Notes: generated by a model from the letters alone, not told the origin. Shown: positions 36,783-50,216, numbered from the stretch's first letter. The stretch: 64,000 bases of DNA from Panthera uncia (GCF_023721935.1 NC_064810.1:47981667-48045666), one strand, 5' to 3'. Program-made: numbers and translations.

Positions 36783-36964
36783 CTTTTTTTTTTATTTGAG
36801 AGAGAGAGAGAAAGCACGAGTTGGGGAGAGGGGCAGAAGGAGAGACAGAGAGAATCTCAAGCAGGCTCCACACTCAGCATGGAGGGGGACTGGGGGAAAC
36901 TCAATCCCACAACCCTGAGATCATGACCTGAGCCAAAATCAAGAGCTGGACACACAACCAACTC
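36783..36964 (-). mobile_element. Carnivore tRNA-SINE, head lost
   Basis: Reverse-oriented SINE from the T-run to 'ctggacacacaaccaact'. The terminal head complement is missing where it meets the next, oppositely oriented SINE. Confidence 0.9.
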
Positions 36965-37115
36965 CGGCTCAGATCACGATCTCATGGTTTGTGGGTTCAA
37001 GCCCCACATGGGGCCCTCTGCTGTCAACACAGAGCCCACTTAAGATCCTGTGTCCCCCTTGCTCTGTTCCTCCCCCACTTGCACTCTTGCACATTCTCTC
37101 TCTCAAAAATAAATA
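36965..37115 (+). mobile_element. Carnivore tRNA-SINE, head lost
   Basis: Forward SINE beginning abruptly at 'ccggctcagatcacgatctc', without the usual first 40 or so bases, and running to 'aaataaaaatat'. It is joined head-to-head with the reverse SINE at 36964/36965. Confidence 0.9.
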
Positions 37116-37124
37116 AAAATATTT

Positions 37125-37340
37125 GGGGTGCCTGGGTGGCTCAGTCAGTTAAGCATCTGTTAAGTGTCTGATTTCGGTTCCGGTCATGATCTCACACTTG
37201 TGGGTTCGAGCCCTATGTCGGGCTCTGAGCTGTCAGCACAGTAGCCTGGAGCCTGCTTCACATTCTGTGTCTTCCTCTCTTTCTGCCCCTCCCTGCTCAC
37301 ACTCTCTCTCAAAAATAAACAAACATTAAAAATTTTTAAT
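37125..37340 (+). mobile_element. Carnivore tRNA-SINE
   Basis: Complete forward SINE with a small internal duplication in the head ('ttaagcatctgttaagtgtc'). It follows the previous SINE's tail directly. Confidence 0.93.
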
Positions 37341-37402
37341 AAATAAATATAAATAATATAAATATAAATAATAAATATAAATATAAATAAATATAAATAT
37401 AA
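37338..37402 (+). repeat. (AAATAT)n A-tail-derived tract
   Basis: AAATA/AAATAT units extend the A-tail of the SINE on its left and probably grew from it. Confidence 0.8.
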
Positions 37403-37404
37403 GG

Positions 37405-38885
37405 TATTCACAATCAGTAGGGAGTAGAGATGTCTCATTTCCAAATGAGAACTGAAAATAAGCAACAGCATTGCTTTTTTGAGACAGGCATTCAACTGTA
37501 ACAGCCAACAACAGGCATTTAAGAGTAAAGCCAGGAATAAGTCTGTAAAACAAGTAAATACCAACTAAATACCAACAGAAGCATAATGCCTGTCAACATA
37601 AAATGTATCAATGTTTTTAAAAAGAGCAACAAGATGCATTGGCAGCTTGCATTTTGTGCCATCAATTAGATGTTGATTTAGGTTCACTTTTCAATACTAT
37701 GCCCAGAGGTTATTACTTTTAAGTCAGAATTCCGTGCTGTAGGGAATGTTTTCCACTGCATTTCAATGGTTGCATTTGGTAGGATTTCATTTAAACTAAT
37801 TTACAAACAGAAGAACCCTTAGACTAAGTCAATATGGCCTTCTGTAAATTTGAGAATTAAGAATACAGAACAGCCAAGTAACTCAGTGAGTAGCCAGCAC
37901 CATAGGACTACCCCTGGGAAATCAGGTGCCCCTGATTTTCATTGTTATTTTCACACTACTGCTCCTTGCTCTCACCTCCCAGCCTCAGTCAGGCTCTTCC
38001 AATGCCTGCTTCTAGTGCAGAGCTCAGGCAGCACCAGGGGAGAAATCCTTGTCTCTCAGGAGCCATTGAAACCTAGAAGTAGGGACAGGAAATTTTTTCA
38101 CATTGAAGGCATACTTGCTAGACTGTTCCTTTGTTCACTGATGTCTTTTCCTTTCATCTGCTATGGACTCTTCCATCCTGGACCCTGACTTGAACCTCAG
38201 AGCTCCTGTGTTGAACTTCTGAATTTTGTAGCAGCTTCTGGCTCTCATTGACTTGACTTCAGAAATAACTGCCTTTGGCTTGCCTGTCTTGATGCTAACC
38301 TTAGCCTATCCTGATTTCAAAACCATTATCTATCTATGCCTCAGTTATTAGCCTTTCTGAACCCTCTGCCCACCTCCTCCTCATCACCATCACCACTTGT
38401 GTCTCAGATTCTGACTGGCATGGATGACAAAAAACCACATCCCTGATCGCTTCCAGCTTCTCCTTGCCCAAGTCCCCAACCCCTGGTTATCAGAATCCAG
38501 CAATAAACTGTGATGCTAACTCCTTTGGGGAAGCCTAGGTCAATTACTCGTCAGAAGTTTTTAAAGTATGTGTTTGTCATAGCCCCCTTTTCCTTCTTCT
38601 CTTTTTGTTCCTTATTTAGCCAGTGTTTATGAGTTATTCCAGTGTTTTTTTTCCACTCTGCATCATTCTAAAACTCTCTGGAGAAAAGGTGTTTAGAGAC
38701 TTAGAAGAACATCCCGAGGAATGAATAAGATAAGACACTGGATAATCCTGTGTCTACATGAAGCATATTCACCCAAGTTTACATTCATGTTTTGATTAGC
38801 TAAATATGGAAGTTATTTTGCATGCTCCAAACCTAGATTATATGAGCATAAGGGAATCTGCTTATCTGTTAGAAAGATACAAAAT
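37405..38885. other. Gene-free stretch
   Basis: No gene. The 112-codon frame 37850-38188 has no recognisable domain or splice context. Confidence 0.5.
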
Positions 38886-38887
38886 TT

Positions 38888-39100
38888 GGGGCACCTAAGT
38901 GTTTCGGTCAGTTAAACATCCAACTATTGATTTCCATTCAGGTGATGATCTCACAGTTTATGGCTTTAGGCTCCACATCAGGCTCTGTGCTGAGAGTGCA
39001 GAACCTGCTTTGGATTCTCTCTCTCCCTCCCTCTCTCTCTGCCCCTCCCCTACTCATGCGTGCTCTCCCACTCAAAATAAATAAACTGAAAAAAAAGAAA
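38888..39100 (+). mobile_element. Carnivore tRNA-SINE, diverged
   Basis: Head 'ggggcacctaagtgtttcgg' and the usual CT-rich body and tail. Flanks 'agaaagatacaaaattt' and 'agaaaagatataaaattt' are the target duplication. Confidence 0.92.
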
Positions 39101-39233
39101 AGATATAAAATTTTACCATGGGTAAATTAGAGTTGCCTGTTGTCATCTTTCTTCAATAATTTTAGAATCACATAGGACACCCAAACTACTAGGAGACCAA
39201 AGAGAGGCATATGAAAGAAAACAAGAGTGTCTT

Positions 39234-39237
<4 letters not shown>

Positions 39238-39264
<27 letters not shown>
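39238..39264 (+). repeat. Poly-A, 27 bases
   Basis: Uninterrupted A run with no recognised retroposon directly upstream. The preceding ~100 bp could be the unrecognised body of one. Confidence 0.9.
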
Positions 39265-42200
39265 GCATTCCTTTGGGAATGTAAATTTGATGACAATATT
39301 TACACGTAGACCAGCTGATTTAATTTAGTGCTCATCTTAGCAAGAGTGACTAGTTTTGAGGCTAGGAGGAGAGATGTCATATTATTTACCTGCCACACAC
39401 CTCTACTAGCAACTTTAACAACAGATTGTACTTTCAGCCTCTGTTTTCAGCCCCCCAGCCCAACCTGCTCTACCATCCACTCGGCACTGTGTAGCACAGC
39501 CTTGGACACAAGTTCTCTGTGAAGGTGATGACCGTGGAGCACAGATACTGAGCTCACATAGCAACCATGAGTACACATGGCCAGGGTAGAAGAGGAAGCC
39601 AGAGCTGGAAGCCACCAGCGTCTCAAAACATGCAGAAGGACAAGAAATCACATTAAGAGGAGAGGAGAGGGAGAGACATTACATGTATGTACCCATCAAC
39701 ACAAAAGTACCTCCCTCCTCACTGCTGGCTGAGATGGGAGTTAGGTTTTCAGATATGGGTGGCTTGTGAGGTCTGTACAACATGGTGTAGGTTCTGGCAA
39801 GTAGATTCAATACTGGAAAAATCAAGTCTCATGAACATCTCTGTTGGCTATAATTACTGCATTTTCCAGTTTCCTAAATAATAATAAAAAAAAACTTCAA
39901 ATGGGAAAGTTATTAAGGTATTTTACTTCCTATTTCTGCTTCTGAGGAATAGTTTTATTTATAACTTGGAAATGGGAATATTAAATCCCACTTATACTTA
40001 AATCAGTATAAAAGTTGAGAGGTTAAGAACATTACGTTTCAGTTCATGTAACTTGGCAATAAAAGATGGCTTCAACAGTAAACATTTTAGGTAATAATTT
40101 AACCCAATCCTCTGTTCTAAATTAAACAATATTAGTGACAAAAAGTTTTTAAAACAATTAGATAGAAACTCTGGAGTAACTGAATTTTAAATTAACATAT
40201 TTATCTCTGCATGTTGCCATGTAAATCTCATCTTTCCCCAGTAAGTTCTGGCACAAAGAGCAGGGATCTGGCCCTCCCTTGCTACATTGCTGAACCGTCC
40301 CAAGTGATGGTCACTGTGAGGTCCTGATGTAACTGTGTAGGTAGATGAAGGGTAGCACAGTGTATCACAGGCCAGGGTCAAGAAGAAATGATTAAATGCC
40401 ATCAATCAATGTGGCTCCCACCTGGGCCCTGAAGAAATTCTGGCAAAGCCAGTGTGTTTACAACATACTCACTAACATTACCAGATTCCTATTCTTTCCA
40501 TCTTGGTTTAGAAAAACTGAGAAGAATCACCTGATTTTATAGATCTTTCTAAAATACCAATTTTATATATTTAAGTTGAAATTAACTTAAGACTACCCTC
40601 AAGACAGAATAATGTCTAAACCTGTTCATTAATGGAAAGTCCATTTAAGCTTGCAGCCTTGCAATTCCAAGTTAAATGCTGATTTTGAAACATCACTGGC
40701 AAATCTGAAAGTAAAATAAGAAGAAGTGAAGCAATGGAAAATTTTCCCCTGGCTGACACTATTGAACAGAAGGTATTTCCAATCCTCAACATGTGTTTTA
40801 GAGCTTTCTATTATGAGGAAGAGAGTACTGTCACGGAGAGCACTTCATAAGGAAAATACATATCTCTAGAAATAAGGTATCTTTACATTTACATTTTTAA
40901 AAGAAACAGGCAGCATCTTCAAGGTGCAATTCCAACCCAACAGTCTCCTTATGTAGATACTTTGAAGAGTATTCTCACCTTGGAAACAGGCCATCGAATC
41001 CATTTTCCCAGCAGAGACCGCAACATGAATTATTGATTAGTCATCTAAAATGAAATTGTCACTGAATGGTAGAATGTGATCTAGATGCTTATTTTATCTG
41101 TGGCCTTCCGAATCCAAATAATATTTAAAGAGAAAAGATACAGAACAATTTTTTCTTTAATTCAAATCAGCCTTCTCTCATTTATAGTAAATAAGATACT
41201 AAGAGAGCAGAAAGCAGATTCTTTGAGGAAAAGAAATTTAATAAAAGCTTTCTGTATAAAAATTTTTAAATGTAAAAGTGGGACCCATGGTAAAATGTTG
41301 TAAAAAGGCAGGGAAAAAGGCATCATAGCTACTTATCAATAAAATTCAATTAGAAATTAAATCTAAACCTGTTTTCAAATCATTACAATTTAATTTTTCC
41401 TCAAACTTTAAAATAATTCTAATATATTTTTTCTCTAACTTCAGAGCAATAGCAGTTTAAAACCTGAATCAAAAATGGGTTTTGCTCATTCATTATAGGA
41501 AATAAAATTTTTACCATTTGCTTTGTATCAAACCTTTGATGGTATCACGTAAGCAGCAATATCATCTTTGTTGAGTATATGCCAATTATCTGACACTGAG
41601 CAAAACTAATACCCACCCCCTAGGAGCATGGAGCCAAACAGATGCTTCCAAGAAGTCATATCATATATGGGAAATATGTTCTCGAGGAACCTGGCATGAA
41701 GCCTTCTCTCTTCAGGGCTTTTCCTTCAGAGAACAGAAACACCAGCCAGTCTGCTAGGTTTAGTTACCAATTTTCCCCTCATGTAAACACTGGGAACCTG
41801 AGAGGAAATACCAAAATCAGTTGCTGTTTTATGTGCAAGACAAACATGACCAATAGTGAAGGCACATCATCACTAATTTTCAAAAGATATCATTACAGGA
41901 ACATGAATAAAACAGGTTTAACCAACTATGTATCCCTCTCTCTGGTAGCGTTTTCCTGTTGTTTGTTTGTTTTTTTAAGAAAGGGAAGAACTGAGTCACA
42001 TCTTGCTCTCTTTATTTCAATCTTCCCTACACAATAAACAAATAAAAGCATTATAAAAAAAAAACTTGTATTTTAAGATTAAACAGTACCCTCTGTATGT
42101 ATTATGCTCCCAAATCTACCAACAGAAAGTAGAGTCAAATTTTTGTTCCTACAAACCTACCTGTCTCTGCAAGCTCTCCAATCTTGGCACCTCCACCAGC

Positions 42201-43020
42201 CATACACTGGAAGCGTGTTTCTACTCTCCTAGCACATTCCTCACACTCGTTCTCTTCATCCCAGCTTCCTCCTCGAGTCCGTGGTTGAGAAACTCAGGCT
42301 ACTACATCTGGATGTAACCATCCATATATTGATAAGTTTTTGTAAAACGCTTACTACTTTATGATCTGTGAATTACTCAATGAGAATAAGATAGATATAA
42401 ATGTTCAAATCTGATCTCTTGAAACCTTTATGGTTATTTTGAAATCTCTATAAACCACTTCTTTCAAAACAGTTTGTAAACCACACATAGGTCCAATTAA
42501 TTTGTTCCAAAAATACAAGTTAATCATTTGCTTGCTAGTCATGAAATAGATATCTATATATAACCCATTATCTCAAGCCAATTGAATTAATAATCATTGT
42601 AGACAAACTCTGTCTGCAGTAGACAAATCACTCTTTGGTTTCATGAATAAATAACAAAGAGCAAGACATGACTTTAACATCAAAGAACTCAGTTTAGTGG
42701 AAAATCAGTGACACAAATAAAAAATTACAAAACAGCATTGGTAAATAATGGAATGAAGCATGTACATGACAGAAAAAGGCATGAAAGGAGTTTTTGTCAG
42801 TTTTCTGAAGCTTCTTCAAAGGCCCCCCTGCTGAAAATGTGTGTATTCTTCCCCAAACCTGCCACAGTGTGTGAAATATTGACAATGGGAGTTATTCATT
42901 TGGAAAAATGACTTATACCCAAAAAGCCCACATACCATGTTGGTGTTACTCAGAAAATCATGATTCCTTAACAGCTATTATTATATGAGTAGAAATTCAT
43001 TTATACTAAAAAGGGGGGTA
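39265..43020. other. Gene-free stretch
   Basis: Intergenic sequence without a supported gene. Open frames such as 41642-42037 (131 codons) and 39415-39651 have no conserved motif. The former ends in SINE-like or random sequence and lacks exon-type splice sites that I can defend. Confidence 0.5.
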
Positions 43021-43031
43021 GGACACAAAAT

Positions 43032-43087
43032 GTGTGTGTGTGTGTGTGTGTGTGCGTGTGTGTGCGTGTGTGTGCGCGCGCATGTGC
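43032..43087 (+). repeat. (TG)n with TGCG and CG units
   Basis: TG repeats pass through GCGTG units to a run of GCGCGCGC. The whole tract alternates purine and pyrimidine, which favours Z-DNA. Confidence 0.92.
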
Positions 43088-43256
43088 ATTGCTGAGAACA
43101 TAATTTAAAGTTTAGTTCATGGAACACAGCCCATCAAGAACTAGCTCAGATGGGACATATATTCAGAAGGACCTAGAAAGCAGATTATCGTATGAGGGCA
43201 AGCGCTAATAGTGACTAGGGCTTATCCTGACCAGACTTATTAAAAATAGGGCTACT

Positions 43257-43480
43257 GGGGCACCTGCGTGGCTCAGTTGGTCAAGTGTCCAACATGGGCT
43301 TAGGTCTCAAGTTTCGTGAGTTCGAGCCCTGCATCGGGCTCTGTGCTAACAGCTCAGAGCCTGGAGTCTGCTTCAGATTCTGTGTCTCCCTCTCTCTCTG
43401 CCCCTCCTCTGCTCACATTCTGTCTCTCTCTCAAAAAATAAACATTAAAAAGACAATAAAAATTTAAAAAATAAAAATAA
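43257..43480 (+). mobile_element. Carnivore tRNA-SINE
   Basis: Head 'ggggcacctgcgtggctcag', 'gttcgagccctgcatcgggc', CT-rich region and A-tail. Flanks 'aaaaatagggctact' and 'aaaataatagggttatt' are an imperfect duplication. Confidence 0.92.
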
Positions 43481-43484
43481 TAGG

Positions 43485-46400
43485 GTTATTAACTCTTTCT
43501 TCTAATTAGTAACTAAAACGAGGTTACTAATTAATTAGTTAACCGGTATTTTTATTAGACATATTTCTGTTTGTGTTTTTATAATGTTGTCTTTGGAATC
43601 AAATTAAGACTATCTTCCCCTGTCTAAGAATGATTTAGGATTTCCTCATGCCCTGTTGCCATAAAGCCAAGATGCAAATGTAGGAAGGAAAGAAATTGAA
43701 AATTGAGGTTTCTGATGATGATGCTTAGGTTGGTGGTAGGTGATTTTCCTCCTGCCCTTCCCATGCAAAATTGGTTTAGACTGTTGTTACCATATTTAGG
43801 TCTTATCTGTTCTCTTTAGACAGGTGACCAATTCCTTCTCTAGTTACAGGACAGCTGGTGCTAGCTACCATCCTCACCAATCCTTTTTAAATCAACTCCA
43901 TCAGTTTTCTTTCCATCCCTGCCTTAAGCAAATGAGGAAAAAATGAAAGTTTCTAAGAGCTTAAAAGAATAAAGTTCAAGAGAGGCGAAATAATGACTCA
44001 GCATCATTAACTATTAACAAAATTTAAGGCAAAAATTGGGCTCTAAATTTGTCTTCAGTTCACCTAAATCCTCACTACACAAAGACTAATCAAAAGATGA
44101 TTTTCATTTCCACCTCATGCTCATGTGTGTATCGCTGGTAATCATAACACAAATGTTGCTAGAATCTACAGTGCTTTATCTTAATTGACAAAAAAAATAT
44201 GTGGGGAGATTCTTAAAAGAGAAGTTTATTAATAATAAAAATAGCACAATTATATACATGAGAAAAGAAAGATCTTTTTAAACTTTTATTTCTAATTAGT
44301 TAACATTAAGACCAGCACATTTCAAGAAAAAAGTACAATAACATGAACTTAGTTGATCTATACTTTAAGTAAAATGTCATAAACAAGATGAAAAAGAAGA
44401 ATCTCACATTATCCATACTCCATACTGAATATATATTATGGCATACACGATTGCTTCAGAATCATGACATAATCCTGACACATAAATAATTATGCATCTG
44501 TTCTCTAATATGATGTTTACTTTTTCCTACTAATATCCGTAATCTCTAAAAAAATAATTACATGTGAGAAAAAGAAAAGCCAGAATGAGGGACCATTTAA
44601 TCTAGGCTATAGCTGTAAATTGCATAGTGGAGAAGAGTGTTTTAATCTGTGTTTTACTCTCCTGAAGAGAGTGGTTTAACCTGTGTCTTATTAACTCATA
44701 GTAGTAGAAGGTTTTATAAAATGCATTAGTCAAAAACATTTCCAGGCAGATTCTTTACATCACCAATTACTTTCTGGTACTCTCCCACCTTGCCACCTCC
44801 AGCCAGGATCTTTTGTGGAACACAATGCAATTGATTTAAGGACTGTACCCTTCACACTGTTTTTCTGCATTTATTACACACTAGGGAATAGAATGAGCTA
44901 GGCTCCATTACTCATCACAGCTGGATAGTAGATGAGGAAGACTGGTCCCACCCATTCCTACAAGGAATTGTTGTAAATATTTTAGGGGAAAAAAATTGAC
45001 CCATATTTCTCTTGGTTAAAACATCTCAATGTCATAAAAATAAGTTATTCTCCTAAATCAGCTATTTCCTTATGGAATAAATATGTTGCCTTTTCTTCCC
45101 ATTTCAGAATAAAAATTCAATCCACAGATTGACAGATACCAGAGTATCCATTACTGAAAAACATGTAAATGATACAAAGATCCTAGCTGCCTAAAAATCA
45201 TGAAACAGAAGGCAAACATAAAACAAGCACACAAATGAATAACTAAATCAGGTATTATTTGAGCCAACATATTTTTAAAGCCTACAGAGAATATTTGCTC
45301 AGTTTCCATCTTTTTGTCAGAAGTAATATTAAGTCAAGTCATTATAATTCACTATGTGGGCACCAAAGGGGAAGGAGGAGGGGAGCAGCCAACTCATAAT
45401 AACTAGATGCTGGAGAAGAAAAAAAAAGTGGGAATAAAATCAGGTAAAACCTGCACTTGCTTTATTATGTAAAGTAAATGAGACTGTAGGGCACATAAAT
45501 GTGAACAAACACCCTTAAAATACTGCCAGGGTAGAAATGAAGTCTTATTTACCAAATAAATTCCCCTTCATCCAGACCCATGAAAATAGAAATTATGTAG
45601 GTACACTCACAGCTATATGTATAAGACTCCAAAGCACTTTATGAATCAAAAAAAAAGTTTGAGTTATTTACCATACACTTTTAGCACTAACTGCATTTTA
45701 TTGCCATCAAATAAGATGGCATTTTTATTAAATATATTGCTAGGTTTTGGGGAATGTTCTAATAATCAGAAAATTTCATTCCTCAATCACACAACCTAAA
45801 GGAGAGTTTAGCCCTCATCCTCTTAAATGACTATATGCCATTAAATTGTTTCAGGGAACACTCTTCTAAAAAGAAGCTCTTTTGGTGTACTTTGCCCTTT
45901 GAGAGTGAGAGAGCCTCTCTGGCACTAGGGATGTTCGCCGTGGAAACTGCATTCTCCAGTCTTTCCTACTACAGTTCAGCTATAGCAAAAGTAGGGCATA
46001 AGTCTCATTCCTGGACTGAGGCCTCCAAGTTTCTCCCTGAGAATGTGGGAGTTCCCTTATTCTTCCATTTAATAGGTTTGAAACAGACATTCATGTAGAG
46101 TTAAATGATTTGCTCTTGCCTGAAAAGGTCATATAAAAGGGAATCAGAGACAGAGATGTGTCAGAATTCTCAGATTCCCACGTCACTGCTTGGCTTCCGG
46201 AAAACAAGAATCCTTCTTTAGCTTTTTTAATTTGTGCTTCTCCTAACTGATCCACGTGGTGACCTTTCCCCAGATTCCTTTTAAGCCCATGTAGACTCTG
46301 ACAGCAAGCAGACATTCAAATGATTACATTCTAGGGTTAATGTGGGATAAAAACAAATCTTCTTTTCATTTAACATATATAAGTTTAGGAAAACAAGTTT

Positions 46401-47440
46401 AAAACATAAACAGTTAAACAGAAACCTTTTAAAAATAAAACTAAGCATTTAGTGATGGCAAATGTTATTAACATTTATAATGCTTTAAAGATCATTATCA
46501 ATTACCTTTCAAATGAGCCCAGTACAAAATGTCCCAGCAGTGACTTGGACCTATACTGAACTTGTAGAAAATCCATTAAGTGAGTAGGGAATGAAAAACA
46601 ATGCTGAGATAAGGGAACCACCTTCATACAAACACATACCATACATATTTTGTAAATTACCTGGGAATCTTCTAGGCTTTCAATGGCTTTACTGGGGCAT
46701 GCACTCAGAGCTTTAGTTTTGGGTGGCCTCATAATGGGTGCAATTGGCAATCATAAAGTTAAGAAAAAAAAATAAGTGAACCAAGTATCTTATCGTATAG
46801 TCAATCTATCCTGGTTAGTTATATCTGGTCAGAAAGAAATCGAAATGTCAAGATTGTTTTTGGCAAATATGAAGACATCTAACATGAAATAGCTTTATCA
46901 ATAATAAGCTCTTTGTATATGCAATTTAATATTAATAGTGAAGACTATTTGGCCCTCTCCTTGCCCCCTCCAAAGCTACCCATTCAAAAACATACTAGAG
47001 AGAAAGAGGAAAACTTCCATTTCCAGTTAAAATTTATATAAGATGTGGACATTTCCTACCTATATACTTAAAAACAATTTTAATTGCAATAAAAGTCCTG
47101 TCACATTTCACGTAAGCAGGAATTAATTTAGACACGAGTTATTATACAAAGGAAAAGCAATGCAAAGAAGCTAACCTATACTAACCTATACTATGTGAGG
47201 TAGTTAAATGCTGCTTTCCAAATTAATACACCAGGAACTAGAGAAGATCCAGAACTTGCCTAGGACAACATGAGATAGCCAAAGAAGAGTCAGGGTGCCT
47301 ATTAGTTTGACTCAGCCCACCCATCGATCGGCCAAATACATTCTCAGTGCTGTGGCCTTGACCCAATGCCCATTCACTCCCTCCCTGTCCACATAATTAA
47401 ATTAATCTGTAGTCTAATGGGAACCCTTTAAACATTATAC
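43485..47440. other. Gene-free stretch; may include the IMPG2 3' end
   Basis: No coding exon is supported. Minus-strand AATAAA hexamers lie at 45697-45702 and 45724-45729, and could serve IMPG2 if its 3' UTR is long, but nothing here proves use. Small tandem pieces occur (for example two copies of CTAACCTATA near 47172). Confidence 0.45.
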
Positions 47441-47446
47441 ACATGA

Positions 47447-47655
47447 GGGGCGCTTGGGTGGCTCAATCGGTTAAGCATCTGACTCTTGATTTCGGCTCGG
47501 GTCATGAACTCACTGTTCATGAGATTGAGCCCTGCACTGGGCTCTGCACTGACAGTGTGGAGCCTGCTTGGGATTCTCTCCCCCCACCCTTTTCTGCCCC
47601 CCACCCCCAGCTCATGCTGTCTCTCAAAATAAATAAATAAACATTTTTTAAAAAT
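47447..47655 (+). mobile_element. Carnivore tRNA-SINE
   Basis: Head 'ggggcgcttgggtggctcaa' to tail 'aaataaataaataaac'. Flanks 'aacattatacacatga' and 'aaattatacatatg' are an imperfect duplication. Confidence 0.93.
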
Positions 47656-49126
47656 TATACATATGTAATGCCCTTGACAACTAAAAAAAATAGGATATTG
47701 ACATACTTAACAATAATGTGGTCTTGATTCATATGCTCAGGAAATTCAAAATTCTGGTGGAAACTGAAGTACAAGCCTAACTCTATACTACAGCAAAAAG
47801 GTTACTTTTTCTTCAATAGTGTAATTGCCAAAAAAACTTGGTATTTTTTATGTGGATGAATGTCTGACTATAAACTATATTAAAACTACTTCAAAGGCTT
47901 CTCCTTCCACCTAACAATAACAAACATGCTACAAAATATTGTTACTGAGCCTGCCTTCTCCTGTAATGGTCTCCTGTTATCTGCTTCCAGGAAAACCTGA
48001 GCCACAATTAAGACACACTTTCGAGATTCAGAACAGATAATGAATTCAGTCCCAACTCCTAGGCCCAAGTTTTACTTGTAGAATACTTCCCAGAACTCAT
48101 ACAGCTTTGAGTCTTTAAATACAGCTTTTGGTCTTTGTAGGTATAAAAATGGTCACATCTCTTACTACATTCTGAAATTTTAAGCTAGAAAAAATTTTGT
48201 CCCCAAATTTAATTTTTTAATTTTTAATTTTTTCACTCTTCTTCCAACAGAGGTCAAAATCCAGGTTAATTATATGACATAGGTAACAAGTGATCTTCAT
48301 CTTCTCTAGGCTTCTGATCAGTTTCATAATAAAAGTTTTGATTAAAGCTCTTCCCTGCCATGAAAAAAACAAAGAACAATTAATTGAAAAAGCAAGAAAT
48401 GCTCTGAAATTCACTTTTGTTATAATACATCACCAACATATGATTCCTAAGATCACCAACATTTTCTATTTTCTTTCTTTGCAGAAAGTTGTCCTGTGCT
48501 TTGCTGAGCTAAAAAACAAACAAACTGCCTCCGCCCACCAAAAAAAACCCCACTCTATCAAGATCACGTAATGTTTTTATGAATCCTAAATCAAGTCTAT
48601 GAACATTTTCTTGGGCTACTGGTAGATGAAAATGCTGAGACTAAGTGAAATTGAAAATGTATGAATTTACATACATTTTTTCAATGCCATCTTTCCTCAA
48701 TGAACATCCCTCTTAAGGTTATAGTGTTTATGTGGACTTTCTTTTGTTTCACTGGATCTTCTTATTTAAATATTCTTTACCACATGGAATTTTTTTTTTT
48801 TTTTGGTAGTTTCAAAGGCATTTTTCAAAGGCATGTTTCAAAGGCAGTTACAAGAAACTGAAGCATGTAATTAATCTGTGTGTCGCTAATTAGGGTCTCC
48901 TGAATCCCTTCTTTGAATGTCTTAGCCTAAATGAAATGCATTTTTAATTGAGAGAACACATTCAAGCAGGTGGCTCCAAGAGGCTTATAAAGAGTCTTAG
49001 GAAAGACAAAAACATCAGTTATGTTCTTTCTTCTGGATACCACTGAAATGGAGCCATAGGTAATCTTCTGGCCAGAGTTGTAGGGATGAAGGGGAGTCCT
49101 GGTTTTTAAAAGGCAGTTTCCTGGTA

Positions 49127-49541
49127 TATATATATACAATGGAGTATTACTCAGCAATCAAAAAGAATGAAATCTTGCCATTTGCAATGATGTGGATGGA
49201 ACTGGAGGGTATTATGCTAAGTGTAATTAGCCAGTCAGAGAAAGACAAAAACCATATGACTTCACTCATAAGAGGACTAGGACTTTAAGAGACAAAACAG
49301 ATGAACATAAGGGAAGGGAAACAAAAATAATATAAAAACAGGGAGGGGGACAAAACAGAAAAGACTCATAACTATGGAGAACAAACTGAGGGTTATGAGA
49401 GGGGTTGTGGGAGGGAGGATGGGGTAAATGGGTAAGGGGCACTAAGGAATCTACTCCTGAAATCATTGTTGCACTATATGCTAACTAATTTGGATATAAA
49501 TTTAAAAAAATAAAAAATAAAACAAGTTTAAAAAAAAAAAG
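49127..49541 (+). mobile_element. 5'-truncated LINE-1 3' end
   Basis: Carries the L1 3' sequence 'caatggagtattactcagca', 'gatgtggatggaactggagg' and 'aactgagggttatgagagg', then an A-rich tail. A perfect 18-bp target duplication (aaaggcagtttcctggta) lies at 49109-49126 and 49542-49559. The insertion is antisense to IMPG2. Confidence 0.96.
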
Positions 49542-50019
49542 AAAGGCAGTTTCCTGGTAATATTGCTCTAACAATATTCAATAAGGTTGGCAGCACCTCC
49601 CAGGGACCAAGTCAGATGGTCAGAGATATTTAAAGGAATCTTCACCATGTACTTGGAATTTAAAAACCATCTTCTTCAGTTTCCTTAGGTTCTAATTAAT
49701 CCCTTCCTATCAGAGAGGAACCATAAGTGAAGGACTGCTTATCAGAGCAAAGGGATTCAGAGCAAAGGGGCAGAGGCTCCCATTAAGGCCATGTGTGTTA
49801 TCATGACGCTTTATCAATTTCTTCTGCAAGCATGCATGAATTGCTGTGGTTTCTCTCTTCTAAAAGCCAGGCAAAGATATCTGGCCTCAGTGGAACCCCA
49901 TCCATGAGGAAGTACCTTTATGAGGGCAGCAGGAACAAATATCAAAGCCAAATTATATCTCAGTCATCATATATTCAATTAATGCCCATAATGGCCTCTC
50001 TATAAGATAGTTTATTTTT

Positions 50020-50216
50020 TTTATTTTATTTTTTCGAGAGAGACAGAATATGAGTATGGGAGGGACTTAGAGAGAGGGAGACACAAAATCTGAAGCAGGC
50101 TCCACACTCTAAGCTGTCAGCAAAGAGCCCAATGCGGGGCTCGAACTCATGAACTGTGAGATCATGACCTGAGCCAGTCAGACACTTAAATGACTGAGCC
50201 ACCTAGGTGACCCACG
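50020..50216 (-). mobile_element. Carnivore tRNA-SINE
   Basis: Reverse-oriented SINE ending 'gccacctaggtgaccca'. A perfect 13-bp duplication (gatagtttatttt) lies at 50007-50019 and 50217-50229. It has the same orientation as the IMPG2 transcript, about 580 nt past the stop codon. Confidence 0.94.

Noticed and set aside
41642..42037. 131-codon plus-strand frame
   Set aside because: No domain, no conserved motif, no credible splice sites; length is within chance for AT-poor patches.
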